A stretch of 64,000 nt of DNA from Actinomycetota bacterium (GCA_029979265.1 JAPOHW010000003.1:116987-180986), one strand, 5' to 3'. Positions 55,138-63,566 are shown, counted from the first letter of the stretch. Numbers and translations: made by a program. Notes: a model not told the origin generated them from the letters alone.

Positions 55138-55698
55138 GTGGACGTCGAGCGCTTTCCCCTCAGCGACCCGGCGTTGCCGGTCGACCCCGAGGCCGTGGCT
55201 CGGTCGCTGGGATCTGCACTGTCGAGTCGACACCGCGCACCACGCGAGCGCACCGCGAGCGCCGGCGAATCCGGCCGATCCTCGTGGCCCCTGCAGGACC
55301 TGGCGACCCATCTGCTCGCAGCAGCGCATACACGCCGGGGAACTGTCTCTACCGGCCCGCTGGAGGGTCGCGATCTTCGAACACTCGCTGCGTCCGCCAG
55401 GCGAGCAGTCGACGCCCTTCCCTCGGGAAGGGCACTTGTGCCGGTGCGGCTTGGCCTGACCCTCGATCACTGCATGATCTCGACGCAGGGCGATGTCCAG
55501 ATCGTGGGGGCGACTGTCTGGAGTGATCGGCACCTCGATCTTGCCGCAGCTGCGGTCGGTGTTGCCCTTCGCTTCGGGAGTGCAGTTGTGGCGCCGCTGG
55601 TCGACGCATACGGAGAGGACGATGTGGAACTGTTGACGCTCGACATGTGTCAACAGCTCAATGCGATTGCCTTCGACGTTGGGTGGCCCGATGTCTAG
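55138..55698 (+). CDS. Hypothetical protein between miaB and miaA
   Basis: 186 residues from a GTG 15 bp after miaB. The N-terminal third is low complexity. The C-terminal part, with LDHCMISTQGDVQIVGATVWSDRHLDLAAAAVGV then VDAYGEDDVELLTLDMCQQLNAIAF, resembles the end of the aminoglycoside-phosphotransferase fold (Asp-Leu-Ala, then AYG and a final helix), but the catalytic HGD loop is missing. It overlaps miaA by 8 bp. In mycobacteria a hypothetical gene also lies in this place. Function unknown. Confidence 0.65.
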   Translation: MDVERFPLSDPALPVDPEAVARSLGSALSSRHRAPRERTASAGESGRSSWPLQDLATHLLAAAHTRRGTVSTGPLEGRDLRTLAASARRAVDALPSGRALVPVRLGLTLDHCMISTQGDVQIVGATVWSDRHLDLAAAAVGVALRFGSAVVAPLVDAYGEDDVELLTLDMCQQLNAIAFDVGWPDV

Positions 55699-56653
55699 TG
55701 GTCAGATCGCCGAGGGCCGTGCCGCGCGCCCGCTCTCCATCCTTGGCCCCACAGCGTCTGGCAAGTCGTCACTGGCGCTCGGGGTGGTCGAGCTCCTTGC
55801 ATTGCAGGGCCAACCCGCCGAACTGGTGTCGATCGACTCGATGCAGGTGTATGCCGGTATGAACGTTGGCACGGCCAAACCGACACTGACGGAACAAGCT
55901 GCTGTGCCCCACCACCTCATCAACCTCGTGGATCCGTCCGAGGTGTTCACCGTTGCGGCGTTTCAGCGGAGCGCGAAAAAGGCAATCACCGACATTTGCG
56001 CACGGGGCGCAGTACCGATCCTGGTTGGTGGTACGGGCCTCTACCTTCGATCGGTCATCGACGATCTCGACATCCCGCCACAGTTCCCCGACACTCGTTC
56101 GGTGCTGGACGAGGAACTCGCTGCGGGCACCTCGATCGAGACGATGTACGAGCGGCTGGTCGGGCTGGACCCGACGGCAGCTGAACGAATGGAGCCCAAC
56201 AACGAACGCCGCATTCTCCGCGCGTTGGAGGTGGTGCTTGGCAGCGGGCGTCTGTTCTCTTCGTTCGGGCCCGGTCTCGAAACCTATCCCGCAACACCGT
56301 TCGTGCAGGTGGCGATCCGGTGGCCGCGCGACGAGCTCGACGAACGAATCGAACGCCGCTACGCCGATCAAATGGAAGCCGGATTTCTTGATGAGGTCCG
56401 GTGGTTGCGCAAGACCGGCCCGAGTCACACGGCTGCACAAGCTCTCGGATATCGAGAGCTGCTGGCGCATCTCGACGGCGAAACCACACTCGACGATGCG
56501 CTCGAGCTCGCGATCACTCGGACCCGCCAGTTTGCTCGCCGACAGGAGCGCTGGTTTCGTCGCGATCCGCGGATCGTCTGGCTCGATGCTCCCGTCGACC
56601 CCGCTGACGCCATGGTGGTGTGGGATCAGGCCCTTGCTGGGTCGGTTCCTTGA
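55691..56653 (+). CDS. miaA: tRNA dimethylallyltransferase
   Basis: 320 residues. P-loop LGPTASGKSS, the substrate aspartate segment SIDSMQVYAGMNVGTAKP, GGTGLYLRSVIDDL and QALGYREL. Adds the prenyl group to A37 of tRNAs reading UNN codons, giving the substrate for MiaB. ATG at 55691 is taken, since the longer frame start would overlap the previous gene by more and lacks a binding site. Confidence 0.95.
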   Translation: MSSGQIAEGRAARPLSILGPTASGKSSLALGVVELLALQGQPAELVSIDSMQVYAGMNVGTAKPTLTEQAAVPHHLINLVDPSEVFTVAAFQRSAKKAITDICARGAVPILVGGTGLYLRSVIDDLDIPPQFPDTRSVLDEELAAGTSIETMYERLVGLDPTAAERMEPNNERRILRALEVVLGSGRLFSSFGPGLETYPATPFVQVAIRWPRDELDERIERRYADQMEAGFLDEVRWLRKTGPSHTAAQALGYRELLAHLDGETTLDDALELAITRTRQFARRQERWFRRDPRIVWLDAPVDPADAMVVWDQALAGSVP

Positions 56654-56687
56654 ATCACAGACCAGAGTCACCCCTGGACCTGCGACA

Positions 56688-57524
56688 ATGGAGCACATGG
56701 CCGAGTCGATCCAACTTTCGAAACACCACGGGCTCGGCAACGACTTCTTGGTGTGCCTCTTCGATCACCTGCCCGGCGACGCGCCTGCCCGGGCGATTGC
56801 GTGGTGTGATCGTCACACCGGCATCGGTGCTGACGGCGTGATCTTCGGCCTGCCCGCCGCTCCTGGGAGTGGATCCGACATCGTGATGCAATTGCTCAAC
56901 AGTGATGGCAGTGCAGCAGAGATCAGTGGCAACGGGTTGCGATGCTTTGCACAAGCGGTGGCCCGTCGACAGGGCCGTCGAGACGTCAGGATCGACGTCT
57001 CGACCCCGGCCGGCATTCGTTCGTGTGACGTCCACGCCACCGATGACCCGGCCACGGTCATGGTCACGGTCGACATGGGCACCGTCCGTTCAGGACCGGA
57101 TCCCGATGCCGGCAATCGGATCGCGGCATCGGGGGCACCGTTCGCATCGGTGAAGCGGTGGGAAACCGGCGATATCGGTAATCCGCACGTGGTGTGCGAA
57201 GTCGATGATCCCGACGCCATCGACCTGCAGGTCGCAGGGCCCGCGATCGAATCACTCTTCGCAGCAGGTGCCAATGTGCACTTCGCTGCGGTGTCGGGTG
57301 CCGACGAGCTGTCGATCCGCGTGTGGGAACGTGGCGCCGGCATCACAAACGCCTGCGGAAGCGGTGCTGCGGTTGCCGCTGATGTGTTTCATCGTTGGGG
57401 TCTGGTGGGTCGAAACGTCATCGTGCACATGCCGGGAGGGAACGCACGGGTCGACATTGGTGACTCGCTCCTGTTGACCGGTCCTGCCGTCCATATCGCC
57501 GACGTGGTCGTGGCCGACCGATGA
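56688..57524 (+). CDS. dapF: Diaminopimelate epimerase
   Basis: 278 residues. Catalytic cysteines in EISGNGLRCFAQ and TNACGSGAAVAA. FSKxHGLGNDF-like start (SKHHGLGNDFLV). Converts LL- to meso-diaminopimelate for peptidoglycan and lysine. Two in-frame ATGs, 56688 and 56697; GACAAT 7 nt before the second makes that one credible too. Works with DapC, DapD and DapE encoded 1.5-5 kb downstream. Confidence 0.95.
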   Translation: MEHMAESIQLSKHHGLGNDFLVCLFDHLPGDAPARAIAWCDRHTGIGADGVIFGLPAAPGSGSDIVMQLLNSDGSAAEISGNGLRCFAQAVARRQGRRDVRIDVSTPAGIRSCDVHATDDPATVMVTVDMGTVRSGPDPDAGNRIAASGAPFASVKRWETGDIGNPHVVCEVDDPDAIDLQVAGPAIESLFAAGANVHFAAVSGADELSIRVWERGAGITNACGSGAAVAADVFHRWGLVGRNVIVHMPGGNARVDIGDSLLLTGPAVHIADVVVADR

Positions 57525-57569
57525 CAGTGCAATGGCTCGGAGTGGAGCAGTGGATGGGGAGCGCTCGTC

Positions 57570-59012
57570 GTGACTGAACGCAGCGGTGCACCGGTCTTCG
57601 ACGAATCGGATGTGCCCGAGGATGCGACCGAGTGGCTCGACGCACGAGGGGACGGCGACCACGCGTCGCACCGCGGTGCATTTGGCGACTTTGGTGGCGA
57701 GTCGGATGGCCTCATCGAGCGAACGTTTCGGGAGCGGATCGTCTTGGTCGGTGTGACCACCGCTGGGCACGACCCCGAGGAGACCGATGCCAGCCTCGAC
57801 GAGTTGGCCTTGCTGGTCGACACCGCTGGTGCTGACGCCGTCGTTCGACTTCATCAGCGCCGCTCGGCACCCGATGCTGCCACCTACGTCGGTAAGGGCA
57901 AAGCCCAGGAAATCAAGCAGGCTGCTGTCGCAGTCGATTGCGACACGGTGGTGTTCGACGATGAGTTGACGCCGGCCCAGCAGTACAACCTCGAAAAGAT
58001 CTTGGGTCGCTCCGCGCTCGACCGCACGGCGGTCATTCTCGATATCTTCGCCCAGAACGCGTCCAGCCAGGAGGGCAAGGCACAGGTCGAACTTGCCCAG
58101 CTTCGCTATCGACTTCCCCGTCTCCGGGCAAGCGGACGGACCTTCAGTCAGCAGGGTGGTGGGATCGGAACCCGAGGGCCGGGCGAGACGCAGCTCGAGG
58201 TTGACCGTCGTCGGCTGGTGCGTCGCGTGCACAAACTCGAAGCCGATCTTCGCAAAGTTCAGGCCCACCGCGAGACGCAATCGAAGCAGCGGTCGCGGAC
58301 CCGAAACCGTGCCATCGCCCTCGTCGGCTACACCAATGCCGGCAAATCGTCGCTGTTGAATCGACTCACCGAAGCCGATGTCCTCGTCGAGGATCGACTC
58401 TTCGCCACCCTCGATGCCACCACGCGACGCCTGGCATTGCCGGGAGGTGAAACGGTTTTTGCGACCGACACCGTCGGGTTCGTGCGAAAGCTGCCCCACC
58501 AACTCGTCACCGCCTTCAAGACCACGCTCGACGTGGTCAGAGACGCTGACCTCCTCGTTCACGTCGTCGATGGTTCCGGACCCGACCCGGAGGGCTCGAT
58601 GGCTGCAGTGCGGGAAGTGCTCGACGAGATCGGCGCGGGCGATGTGCCCGAATTGCTCGTGTTCAACAAGGCCGACCGACTCGACGTCAATCGCATGAGT
58701 GGCGCACATCGTCTGGTCCAACGATTCGAGGGATCGGTTGCGGTGTCCGCTCACTCCGGCGAAAACCTCGATCACCTGTTGGCTGTCATCGGTGATCGGG
58801 TCCGGTCGATGACCGAACTCGTCGAGCTGATGATTCCGTGGGACCGCGGCGACGTCTTGGCATCAGTCCATCGCGAAGGGCAGGTTCTGTCCGAGTCGGC
58901 AGAAGAGCAAGGCATGCGATTGCGGGCTCGGCTCGAACCGGCCTCTCTTGGGGCGTTGCGCGAGTATCTGACCGAAGCATCGCCTGCCCCCGCCGATTCG
59001 GAGACGCCGTGA
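57570..59012 (+). CDS. hflX: GTPase HflX
   Basis: 480 residues. N-terminal HflX domain (GKGKAQEIKQ, DDELTPAQQYNLEKIL, GxGPGETQLE region), then a GTPase domain: G1 GYTNAGKSS, G3 DTVGFV, G4 NKAD. Splits stalled or stress-damaged 70S ribosomes. GTG 57570 with GGGGAG upstream. Its stop overlaps the dapC start, so lysine synthesis genes are translationally linked to it. Confidence 0.95.
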   Translation: MTERSGAPVFDESDVPEDATEWLDARGDGDHASHRGAFGDFGGESDGLIERTFRERIVLVGVTTAGHDPEETDASLDELALLVDTAGADAVVRLHQRRSAPDAATYVGKGKAQEIKQAAVAVDCDTVVFDDELTPAQQYNLEKILGRSALDRTAVILDIFAQNASSQEGKAQVELAQLRYRLPRLRASGRTFSQQGGGIGTRGPGETQLEVDRRRLVRRVHKLEADLRKVQAHRETQSKQRSRTRNRAIALVGYTNAGKSSLLNRLTEADVLVEDRLFATLDATTRRLALPGGETVFATDTVGFVRKLPHQLVTAFKTTLDVVRDADLLVHVVDGSGPDPEGSMAAVREVLDEIGAGDVPELLVFNKADRLDVNRMSGAHRLVQRFEGSVAVSAHSGENLDHLLAVIGDRVRSMTELVELMIPWDRGDVLASVHREGQVLSESAEEQGMRLRARLEPASLGALREYLTEASPAPADSETP

Positions 59013-60130
59013 CCCACCCGTACGAGACGCCGTATGTTCCGCCGCCGTATCCCTACGATCTGCTCGACGAGCTTCGCAGCGTTGCGCAGGAGCGGTTCGG
59101 GTCGGTGATCGACTGCTCGATCGGTGCTCCGGTCGATCCGCCGACACCCGCCGTCGTTGCCGCCCTCTCGACGTCGAACCTCGAACGCGGGTACCCACCG
59201 TCGGTCGGCACACCTGGATATCGGGAGGCGGCGGCCCGCTGGCTGCAACGGCTGACCGGTGTCGACGTCGATCCTGCTACGCAGATCGGTGCCGCAGTGG
59301 GCACGAAGGAGTTCGTGGCAATGACTCCGCACTTTCTTCGGATGCGAATGCCCCACCGAGACACGATTCTGTATCCCGAGGTCTCCTACCCCAGTTACGA
59401 GCAGGGAGCGATCTTTTCGGGCTGTCGAGCCGTTCCGGTGGCCGTCGATGACAGGTGGCGAATCGATCTCGATGCGATCGACCCTGCTGACGCAGCACGT
59501 GCGTTGTGTCTGTGGATCAATTCCCCGGGCAACCCCGCCGGAGGCATCGATGATCTCGCTGCCGCGGCTGCGTGGGGTCGGGCCAACGACGTCCTGGTGC
59601 TTTCCGACGAGTGCTACATCGAGTTCACGTGGGACGGACCGCCGCAATCGATTCTGCAGAGCGGCGTCGACGGTGTCCTTGCGGTCCATTCGCTGTCGAA
59701 GCGTTCGAACTTCGCCGGCGCCCGTGCCGGCTTCTACGCCGGTGATCCCGACCTCGTCCAGTACCTGAAAGAAGTGCGAAAGCACGGCGGTCTGATCGTT
59801 TCGGGACCGGTTCAGGCGGCGGCCATCGTTGCGTTCGACGATCAGACGCATGTCGAGGAGCAGCGTAAGGTGTACCTCCAGCGGCTCGAGATCGGTATCG
59901 AGTTGCTGCGAGCGGCGGGAGCAGCGGTCGAGATGCCAGGAGGCGGTTTCTACCTCTGGGCGGAGGCCCCAGCTCATGATTCGTGGGCATTGGCCCGGGT
60001 TCTCGCTGAACGGTCGGGTGTCATCGTGAGCCCTGGAGAGTTCTACGGTCGTCGAACCGACTACGTGCGCTTTGCCGCCGTCCAGCCCACCGCTGACCTG
60101 CAGCTCGCGCTCGAACGAATGCGCAGCTGA
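59009..60130 (+). CDS. dapC: Succinyldiaminopimelate aminotransferase (DapC type)
   Basis: 373 residues from GTG 59009, overlapping the hflX stop. Fold-type-I PLP enzyme: SIGAPVDPPTPAVV near the start, INSPGNPAGG, LSDECYIEF and the PLP lysine in SLSKRSNFAGARAGF. The SLSKRSN signature and the position next to dapD and dapE support succinyl-diaminopimelate transaminase (glutamate donor). Acetylornithine-type enzymes look different at these motifs. Confidence 0.9.
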   Translation: MTHPYETPYVPPPYPYDLLDELRSVAQERFGSVIDCSIGAPVDPPTPAVVAALSTSNLERGYPPSVGTPGYREAAARWLQRLTGVDVDPATQIGAAVGTKEFVAMTPHFLRMRMPHRDTILYPEVSYPSYEQGAIFSGCRAVPVAVDDRWRIDLDAIDPADAARALCLWINSPGNPAGGIDDLAAAAAWGRANDVLVLSDECYIEFTWDGPPQSILQSGVDGVLAVHSLSKRSNFAGARAGFYAGDPDLVQYLKEVRKHGGLIVSGPVQAAAIVAFDDQTHVEEQRKVYLQRLEIGIELLRAAGAAVEMPGGGFYLWAEAPAHDSWALARVLAERSGVIVSPGEFYGRRTDYVRFAAVQPTADLQLALERMRS

Positions 60131-60192
60131 GCGCTCGAACCACGGCCGAGGAGTGGGGCCGGCGGTTGGGCCCAGCGCCGGGCAGCGAGCGA

Positions 60193-60198
60193 TAGCCT
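60193..60198 (+). promoter_or_regulatory. Leaderless -10 box (TAGCCT) of dapD
   Basis: TAGCCT, 7 nt, ATG at 60206, in the 75-bp gap after dapC. Confidence 0.45.
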
Positions 60199-60205
60199 GC
60201 CGCAC

Positions 60206-61054
60206 ATGGCTGACCCTTCGCTCTCGTCGACGACTGATCTGCAAACCCGCGTCGAGGCGCTCTGGGCCGACCGCGACGCAATCGATGCCGACGATCCCGA
60301 GGTCGTGGGAACCGTCACCGAGGCAATCGATGCACTCGACACGGGCGTGGCGAGAGTCGCCGAGTGGAATGCAGATGGCTCCGTCACCGTGAACCAGTGG
60401 TGCAAGTACGCCGTGCTTCTGCTGTTCAAGACCGCCAAGATGGACACCATCGAACATGGCCCGTTCGAGTACGCCGACAAGATTCCGTTGAAGACCGACT
60501 ACATGGCCCGCGGTGTTCGGGTCGTACCCGGAGCACAGGCCCGGTGGGGGAGCTATCAGGCGCCGGGTGTCGTGATGATGCCCAGCTACACCAACATCGG
60601 CGCGTACGTGGGGCAGAACACCATGGTCGACACGTGGGCCACGGTTGGGAGTTGCGCGCAGATCGGCGCCAACGTGCATCTCTCCGGTGGGGTCGGTGTC
60701 GGAGGGGTACTCGAACCTGCACAGGCGGCGCCGGTGATGATCGGTGATGACTGCATGATCGGGAGCCGAGCGATCGTCGCTGAGGGCGCCCGTGTGGGAC
60801 AGGGCACCGTTCTCGGTGCTGGGGCCATCCTGACCGGCTCGATCCCGGTGATCGATGTCGAGACGGGTGACGAGATCAGCCGCGGTGAGGTGCCGGCATG
60901 GTGTGTGGCTGTTGCCGGTACCCGTCCCAAGTCCTTCGCCGGCGGTTCGTTCGGGCTCCCCTGCATCCTCGTGTTGAAGCGGCTCGCCGAGGGTGAGCGC
61001 CATGACAAAGGTGCCCTGAACGAGATCCTGCGTGATCACGGCCAGGCGGTGTGA
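60206..61054 (+). CDS. dapD: Tetrahydrodipicolinate N-succinyltransferase
   Basis: 282 residues. Left-handed beta-helix hexapeptide repeats with VMMPSYTNIGAYV, MVDTWATVGSCAQIG and HLSGGVGVGGVLEP, nearly as in E. coli DapD. This is the proteobacterial-type enzyme, not the longer form described from Mycobacterium. Transfers succinyl from succinyl-CoA to tetrahydrodipicolinate, first step of the succinylase branch. Followed 34 bp later by dapE. Confidence 0.95.
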   Translation: MADPSLSSTTDLQTRVEALWADRDAIDADDPEVVGTVTEAIDALDTGVARVAEWNADGSVTVNQWCKYAVLLLFKTAKMDTIEHGPFEYADKIPLKTDYMARGVRVVPGAQARWGSYQAPGVVMMPSYTNIGAYVGQNTMVDTWATVGSCAQIGANVHLSGGVGVGGVLEPAQAAPVMIGDDCMIGSRAIVAEGARVGQGTVLGAGAILTGSIPVIDVETGDEISRGEVPAWCVAVAGTRPKSFAGGSFGLPCILVLKRLAEGERHDKGALNEILRDHGQAV

Positions 61055-61088
61055 GGTCGGACGATTGCAGTCAGGGAACGCAGGGCCA

Positions 61089-62168
61089 ATGGCGGGACTT
61101 CCCCGCGGCGACGTCTGGCAGCTCACCGCAGCGTTGGTCGACATTGCGTCGGAGAGCTTCCAGGAACAAGACATCGTCGGTGTGCTCGAGTCTGAGCTGC
61201 GCGCCTGTGACCATCTGATCGTTGACCGGATCGGCGACAACCTGATCGCACGGACCGAACTGGGCCGAGAGCGGCGTCTTGTACTCGGCGGGCACACCGA
61301 CACGGTCCCAGCCAACGACAACGCCGGGGCTCGGATCGATGGCGACCGGATGTTCGGCGTCGGTACCACCGACATGAAAGGTGGCGTTGCGACGATTGTC
61401 GAGTTGGCGCGTTCGGTCATCGAGCCGGCGGTGGACGTCACCTATGTCCTCTACGCACGCGAAGAGGTTGCGCTCGTTCACAACGGACTACGCGAGATCG
61501 AAGCTGAACGACCGGAGCTCCTCGATGGCGACGTGGCCCTGCTCGGTGAGCCGACACATGGCGCGCTGGAGGCTGGATGTCAGGGCACCTTGCGCGCCGA
61601 GGTGACACTGCGCGGTGATCGCGCCCACACAGCACGGCCCTGGATGGGTCGCAATGCCATTCACCGTCTTGGGGACCTGCTCATGATCGTCAGCGCCTTC
61701 GACGAACGTCGACCGCTTGTCGATGGCTGCGAGTACCGCGAGGCCCTGCAGGCCGTTCACGTCGAGGGTGGCGTGGCCGGCAACGTCGTGCCTGACGCTG
61801 CGATGGTGCGGATCAACTATCGATACGCCCCCGACCGCTCAGCCGACGATGCTGTCACACATGTTCGGGCCCTGATTGCGCCGGTGATGCAAGAGGGCGA
61901 CACCTTCGAGGTGACCGATCTGTCACCCGGCGCAAGGCCGGGACTGGGGGATCCGCTGATCACCGCTCTTGTGGAGCGGAACGACCTCGAGGTGCGAGCC
62001 AAGCTCGGCTGGACCGACGTGGCGTTTTTTGCGGCGCGCGGCGTGCCGGCGTCGAACTTCGGCCCTGGCGATCCGACCATCGCACACACGCAGGGCGAAT
62101 ATCTCGAGCGACAGTGCTTGATGGACACCCATGCCGCCCTGCTCGATCTCGTGACCCGTGGCGCGTGA
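61089..62168 (+). CDS. dapE: Succinyl-diaminopimelate desuccinylase (DapE)
   Basis: 359 residues, M20 metallopeptidase. Zinc ligands: GGHTDTV, the bridging Asp in GTTDMKGG, the catalytic Glu pair in AREEVA, and the histidine in IAHTQGEYLE. The lid domain has GDRAHTARPW. Removes succinate to give LL-diaminopimelate for DapF. A start further upstream would overlap dapD. Confidence 0.93.
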   Translation: MAGLPRGDVWQLTAALVDIASESFQEQDIVGVLESELRACDHLIVDRIGDNLIARTELGRERRLVLGGHTDTVPANDNAGARIDGDRMFGVGTTDMKGGVATIVELARSVIEPAVDVTYVLYAREEVALVHNGLREIEAERPELLDGDVALLGEPTHGALEAGCQGTLRAEVTLRGDRAHTARPWMGRNAIHRLGDLLMIVSAFDERRPLVDGCEYREALQAVHVEGGVAGNVVPDAAMVRINYRYAPDRSADDAVTHVRALIAPVMQEGDTFEVTDLSPGARPGLGDPLITALVERNDLEVRAKLGWTDVAFFAARGVPASNFGPGDPTIAHTQGEYLERQCLMDTHAALLDLVTRGA

Positions 62169-62174
62169 GCGCCA
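62159..62174. terminator. GNRA-loop hairpin between convergent dapE and lexA
   Basis: TGGCGC-GTGA-GCGCCA: a 6-bp stem with a GTGA tetraloop. The dapE stop TGA is inside the loop, and lexA ends 7 bp later on the other strand. No T tract. Confidence 0.5.
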
Positions 62175-62180
62175 GAGAGC

Positions 62181-62810
62181 TCAGAGCTTGCGCATGACGG
62201 TGACGACCTTGCCGAAGATCGAGATCTCGGATGGGTCGAACACCATGTCGGTGAGCGATGGGTTGTGGGGGACGAGGACGACGTTGCCGTTGCGTTCGTC
62301 ATAGGTCTTGATCGTCGCCTCGTCGCCGGGGATGCCGGCGACGACGATGTCGCCCTTGTCGGCGGTGGCCTGGCTGTGACAGACGACGAAGTCGCCGTCG
62401 AAGATGCCGATATCGATCATCGACTCACCGCGGACCCGCAACATGAACAACTCGCCGTCTCCGGTGAGGTCGGCGGGCATGGGAACGACCTCTTCGATGT
62501 TCTCGGTGGCGAGAACATCGGTGCCCGCAGCGACGTCGCCGACCAGCGGTACATGGCGAACGGGGCGACGCTCGACGTTGGCGCCGGACTTCCCTTCGTA
62601 CCGGACCTGAATGGCACGGGGCTTCGACGGATCGCGGACTAGATACCCGGCGTCCTTGAGATTGTCGAGGTGCGATTTGACGGTGGCGGGGGACTTGAGG
62701 CCGACGGCTTCACCGATTTCGCGCACCGACGGTGGATACCCCCGTTCGTTCTGGTGCTCGACGATGACGTCGAGGATCTGGCGCTGACGGGGGGTGAGCG
62801 TGTCGGACAT
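62181..62810 (-). CDS. lexA: LexA repressor
   Basis: 209 residues. Winged-helix DNA-binding domain (GYPPSVREIGEAVGLKSPATVKSHL), self-cleavage bond A95-G96 in DVAAGTD, catalytic S130 in GESM and K168 in ATIKTY. Represses SOS genes until RecA filaments provoke cleavage. The ATG at 62810 has GAGG upstream. Its divergent intergenic region contains four SOS boxes, so it is autoregulated. The recognition helix region fits the CGAAC-N4-GTTCG site found here. Confidence 0.97.
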   Translation of the reverse strand: MSDTLTPRQRQILDVIVEHQNERGYPPSVREIGEAVGLKSPATVKSHLDNLKDAGYLVRDPSKPRAIQVRYEGKSGANVERRPVRHVPLVGDVAAGTDVLATENIEEVVPMPADLTGDGELFMLRVRGESMIDIGIFDGDFVVCHSQATADKGDIVVAGIPGDEATIKTYDERNGNVVLVPHNPSLTDMVFDPSEISIFGKVVTVMRKL

Positions 62811-62929
62811 GGTGCCTCGCTGTGCGGTGGTGAGCCGGCCGGCTCGGGTTGTGGAAACCCTGTGGATGATGTTGGGGACAGAGTGGGCGGCTGCCTGGGG
62901 ACAACCTGTGGATTTCTTGCAGATGTTGC

Positions 62930-62959
62930 TTGACAGCGAACATGTGTTCGGTATTGAAT
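62930..62959 (+). promoter_or_regulatory. Rightward promoter of the LysM gene with LexA box 1
   Basis: TTGACA (62930-62935) with a -10-like TATTGAAT run at 62952-62959 (16-18 nt spacing). SOS box 1 fills the spacer, the same architecture as the recA promoter. Confidence 0.6.
62937..62950. promoter_or_regulatory. LexA box 1 (exact)
   Basis: CGAAC-ATGT-GTTCG, exact consensus, between -35 and -10 of the rightward promoter. Confidence 0.85.
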
Positions 62960-62962
62960 AGT

Positions 62963-62976
62963 CGAACGAGCGTTCG
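62963..62976. promoter_or_regulatory. LexA box 2 (exact)
   Basis: CGAAC-GAGC-GTTCG, exact consensus, 26 bp from box 1 (start to start). Confidence 0.85.
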
Positions 62977-62977
62977 C

Positions 62978-62991
62978 CGCACACATGTTCG
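62978..62991. promoter_or_regulatory. LexA box 3 (one mismatch)
   Basis: CGCAC-ACAT-GTTCG, one mismatch in the left half; exactly 15 bp after box 2, leaving 1 bp between sites. Confidence 0.6.
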
Positions 62992-62992
62992 C

Positions 62993-63006
62993 CAAACATC
63001 CGTTCG
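62993..63006. promoter_or_regulatory. LexA box 4 (one mismatch), in the lexA promoter
   Basis: CAAAC-ATCC-GTTCG, one mismatch; exactly 15 bp after box 3. On the minus strand it follows TTGACA (63013-63008) by 1 bp, so it occupies the spacer of the leftward lexA promoter, with GAACAT (62990-62985) as a poor -10. Confidence 0.6.
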
Positions 63007-63068
63007 GTGTCAAGTATCAGCAGGAACAATCTTCACGGCGAAGGCTCTGGTCGGATCAGATCCGATCC

Positions 63069-63091
63069 CTGTCACACCCCCTCAGCAGACT
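63069..63091 (+). promoter_or_regulatory. Candidate LexA-independent leaderless promoter of the LysM gene
   Basis: CTGTCA (63069-63074), 11 nt (CACCCCCTCAG), CAGACT (63086-63091), 7 nt, ATG at 63099. Same upstream element and spacing as the second recA promoter motif, and the -10 to ATG distance matches other leaderless genes here. Confidence 0.45.
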
Positions 63092-63098
63092 GAATTCC

Positions 63099-63566
63099 AT
63101 GACCGCAGCTTTCGCCCCCGCCCCGCAGACCAGGTTCGTGCCCCGCACGCTTGCGCTCGTCCCCGAGACCGTCCCGAACGGGGGGATGCAGCCGAGTGCG
63201 GTCGTTCCCGCTTCGCAGTCCGGCCAGGCTGCGTCGATTGCCACCGTCCACTCGTTGCCGGTGCGGCCGTCGTCGGCGGTGTACCGGCGTCGCCGCCTGG
63301 TTGCGCTTTCGATCGTGCTCGGTTTGGTGCTGGGCATCGCCTCGTTCGTCTCTCGGGCGGAAGCGACACCCACCGCCGAGGGGGAGCGCGCAGCGTCGAT
63401 CACGATCGTCGTGCAACCCGGCGACACGCTGTGGGGTATTGCGTCCTCCCTCGACCCCGACGGGGACCCTCGCCGCCTCATCGGTGAACTCGAGCGGATC
63501 GCTGGCAACGGGGTGCTCCAGCCAGGGCAGCTGCTCGTGATCCCCGGCCACGTTGTCGGAAGCTGA
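63099..63566 (+). CDS. LysM-domain membrane protein, probable SOS cell-division inhibitor (ChiZ/YneA-like)
   Basis: 155 residues. Proline-rich cytoplasmic N-terminus (1-62), basic YRRRR stop-transfer patch, one transmembrane helix (67-84), and an extracytoplasmic LysM domain (about 101-148) with VVQPGDTLWGIAS and LQPGQLLVIPG. Same build and same divergent-from-lexA position as Rv2719c/ChiZ of mycobacteria and YneA of Bacillus, which stall septation during DNA damage. Four LexA boxes and a second damage-type promoter precede it. Direct sequence similarity outside LysM cannot be judged, so the role is inferred from context. Confidence 0.8.
   Translation: MTAAFAPAPQTRFVPRTLALVPETVPNGGMQPSAVVPASQSGQAASIATVHSLPVRPSSAVYRRRRLVALSIVLGLVLGIASFVSRAEATPTAEGERAASITIVVQPGDTLWGIASSLDPDGDPRRLIGELERIAGNGVLQPGQLLVIPGHVVGS

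Noticed and set aside
53380..55653. 757-residue minus-strand ORF opposite miaB
   Set aside because: Shadow of miaB and its neighbours; contains no recognisable motif.
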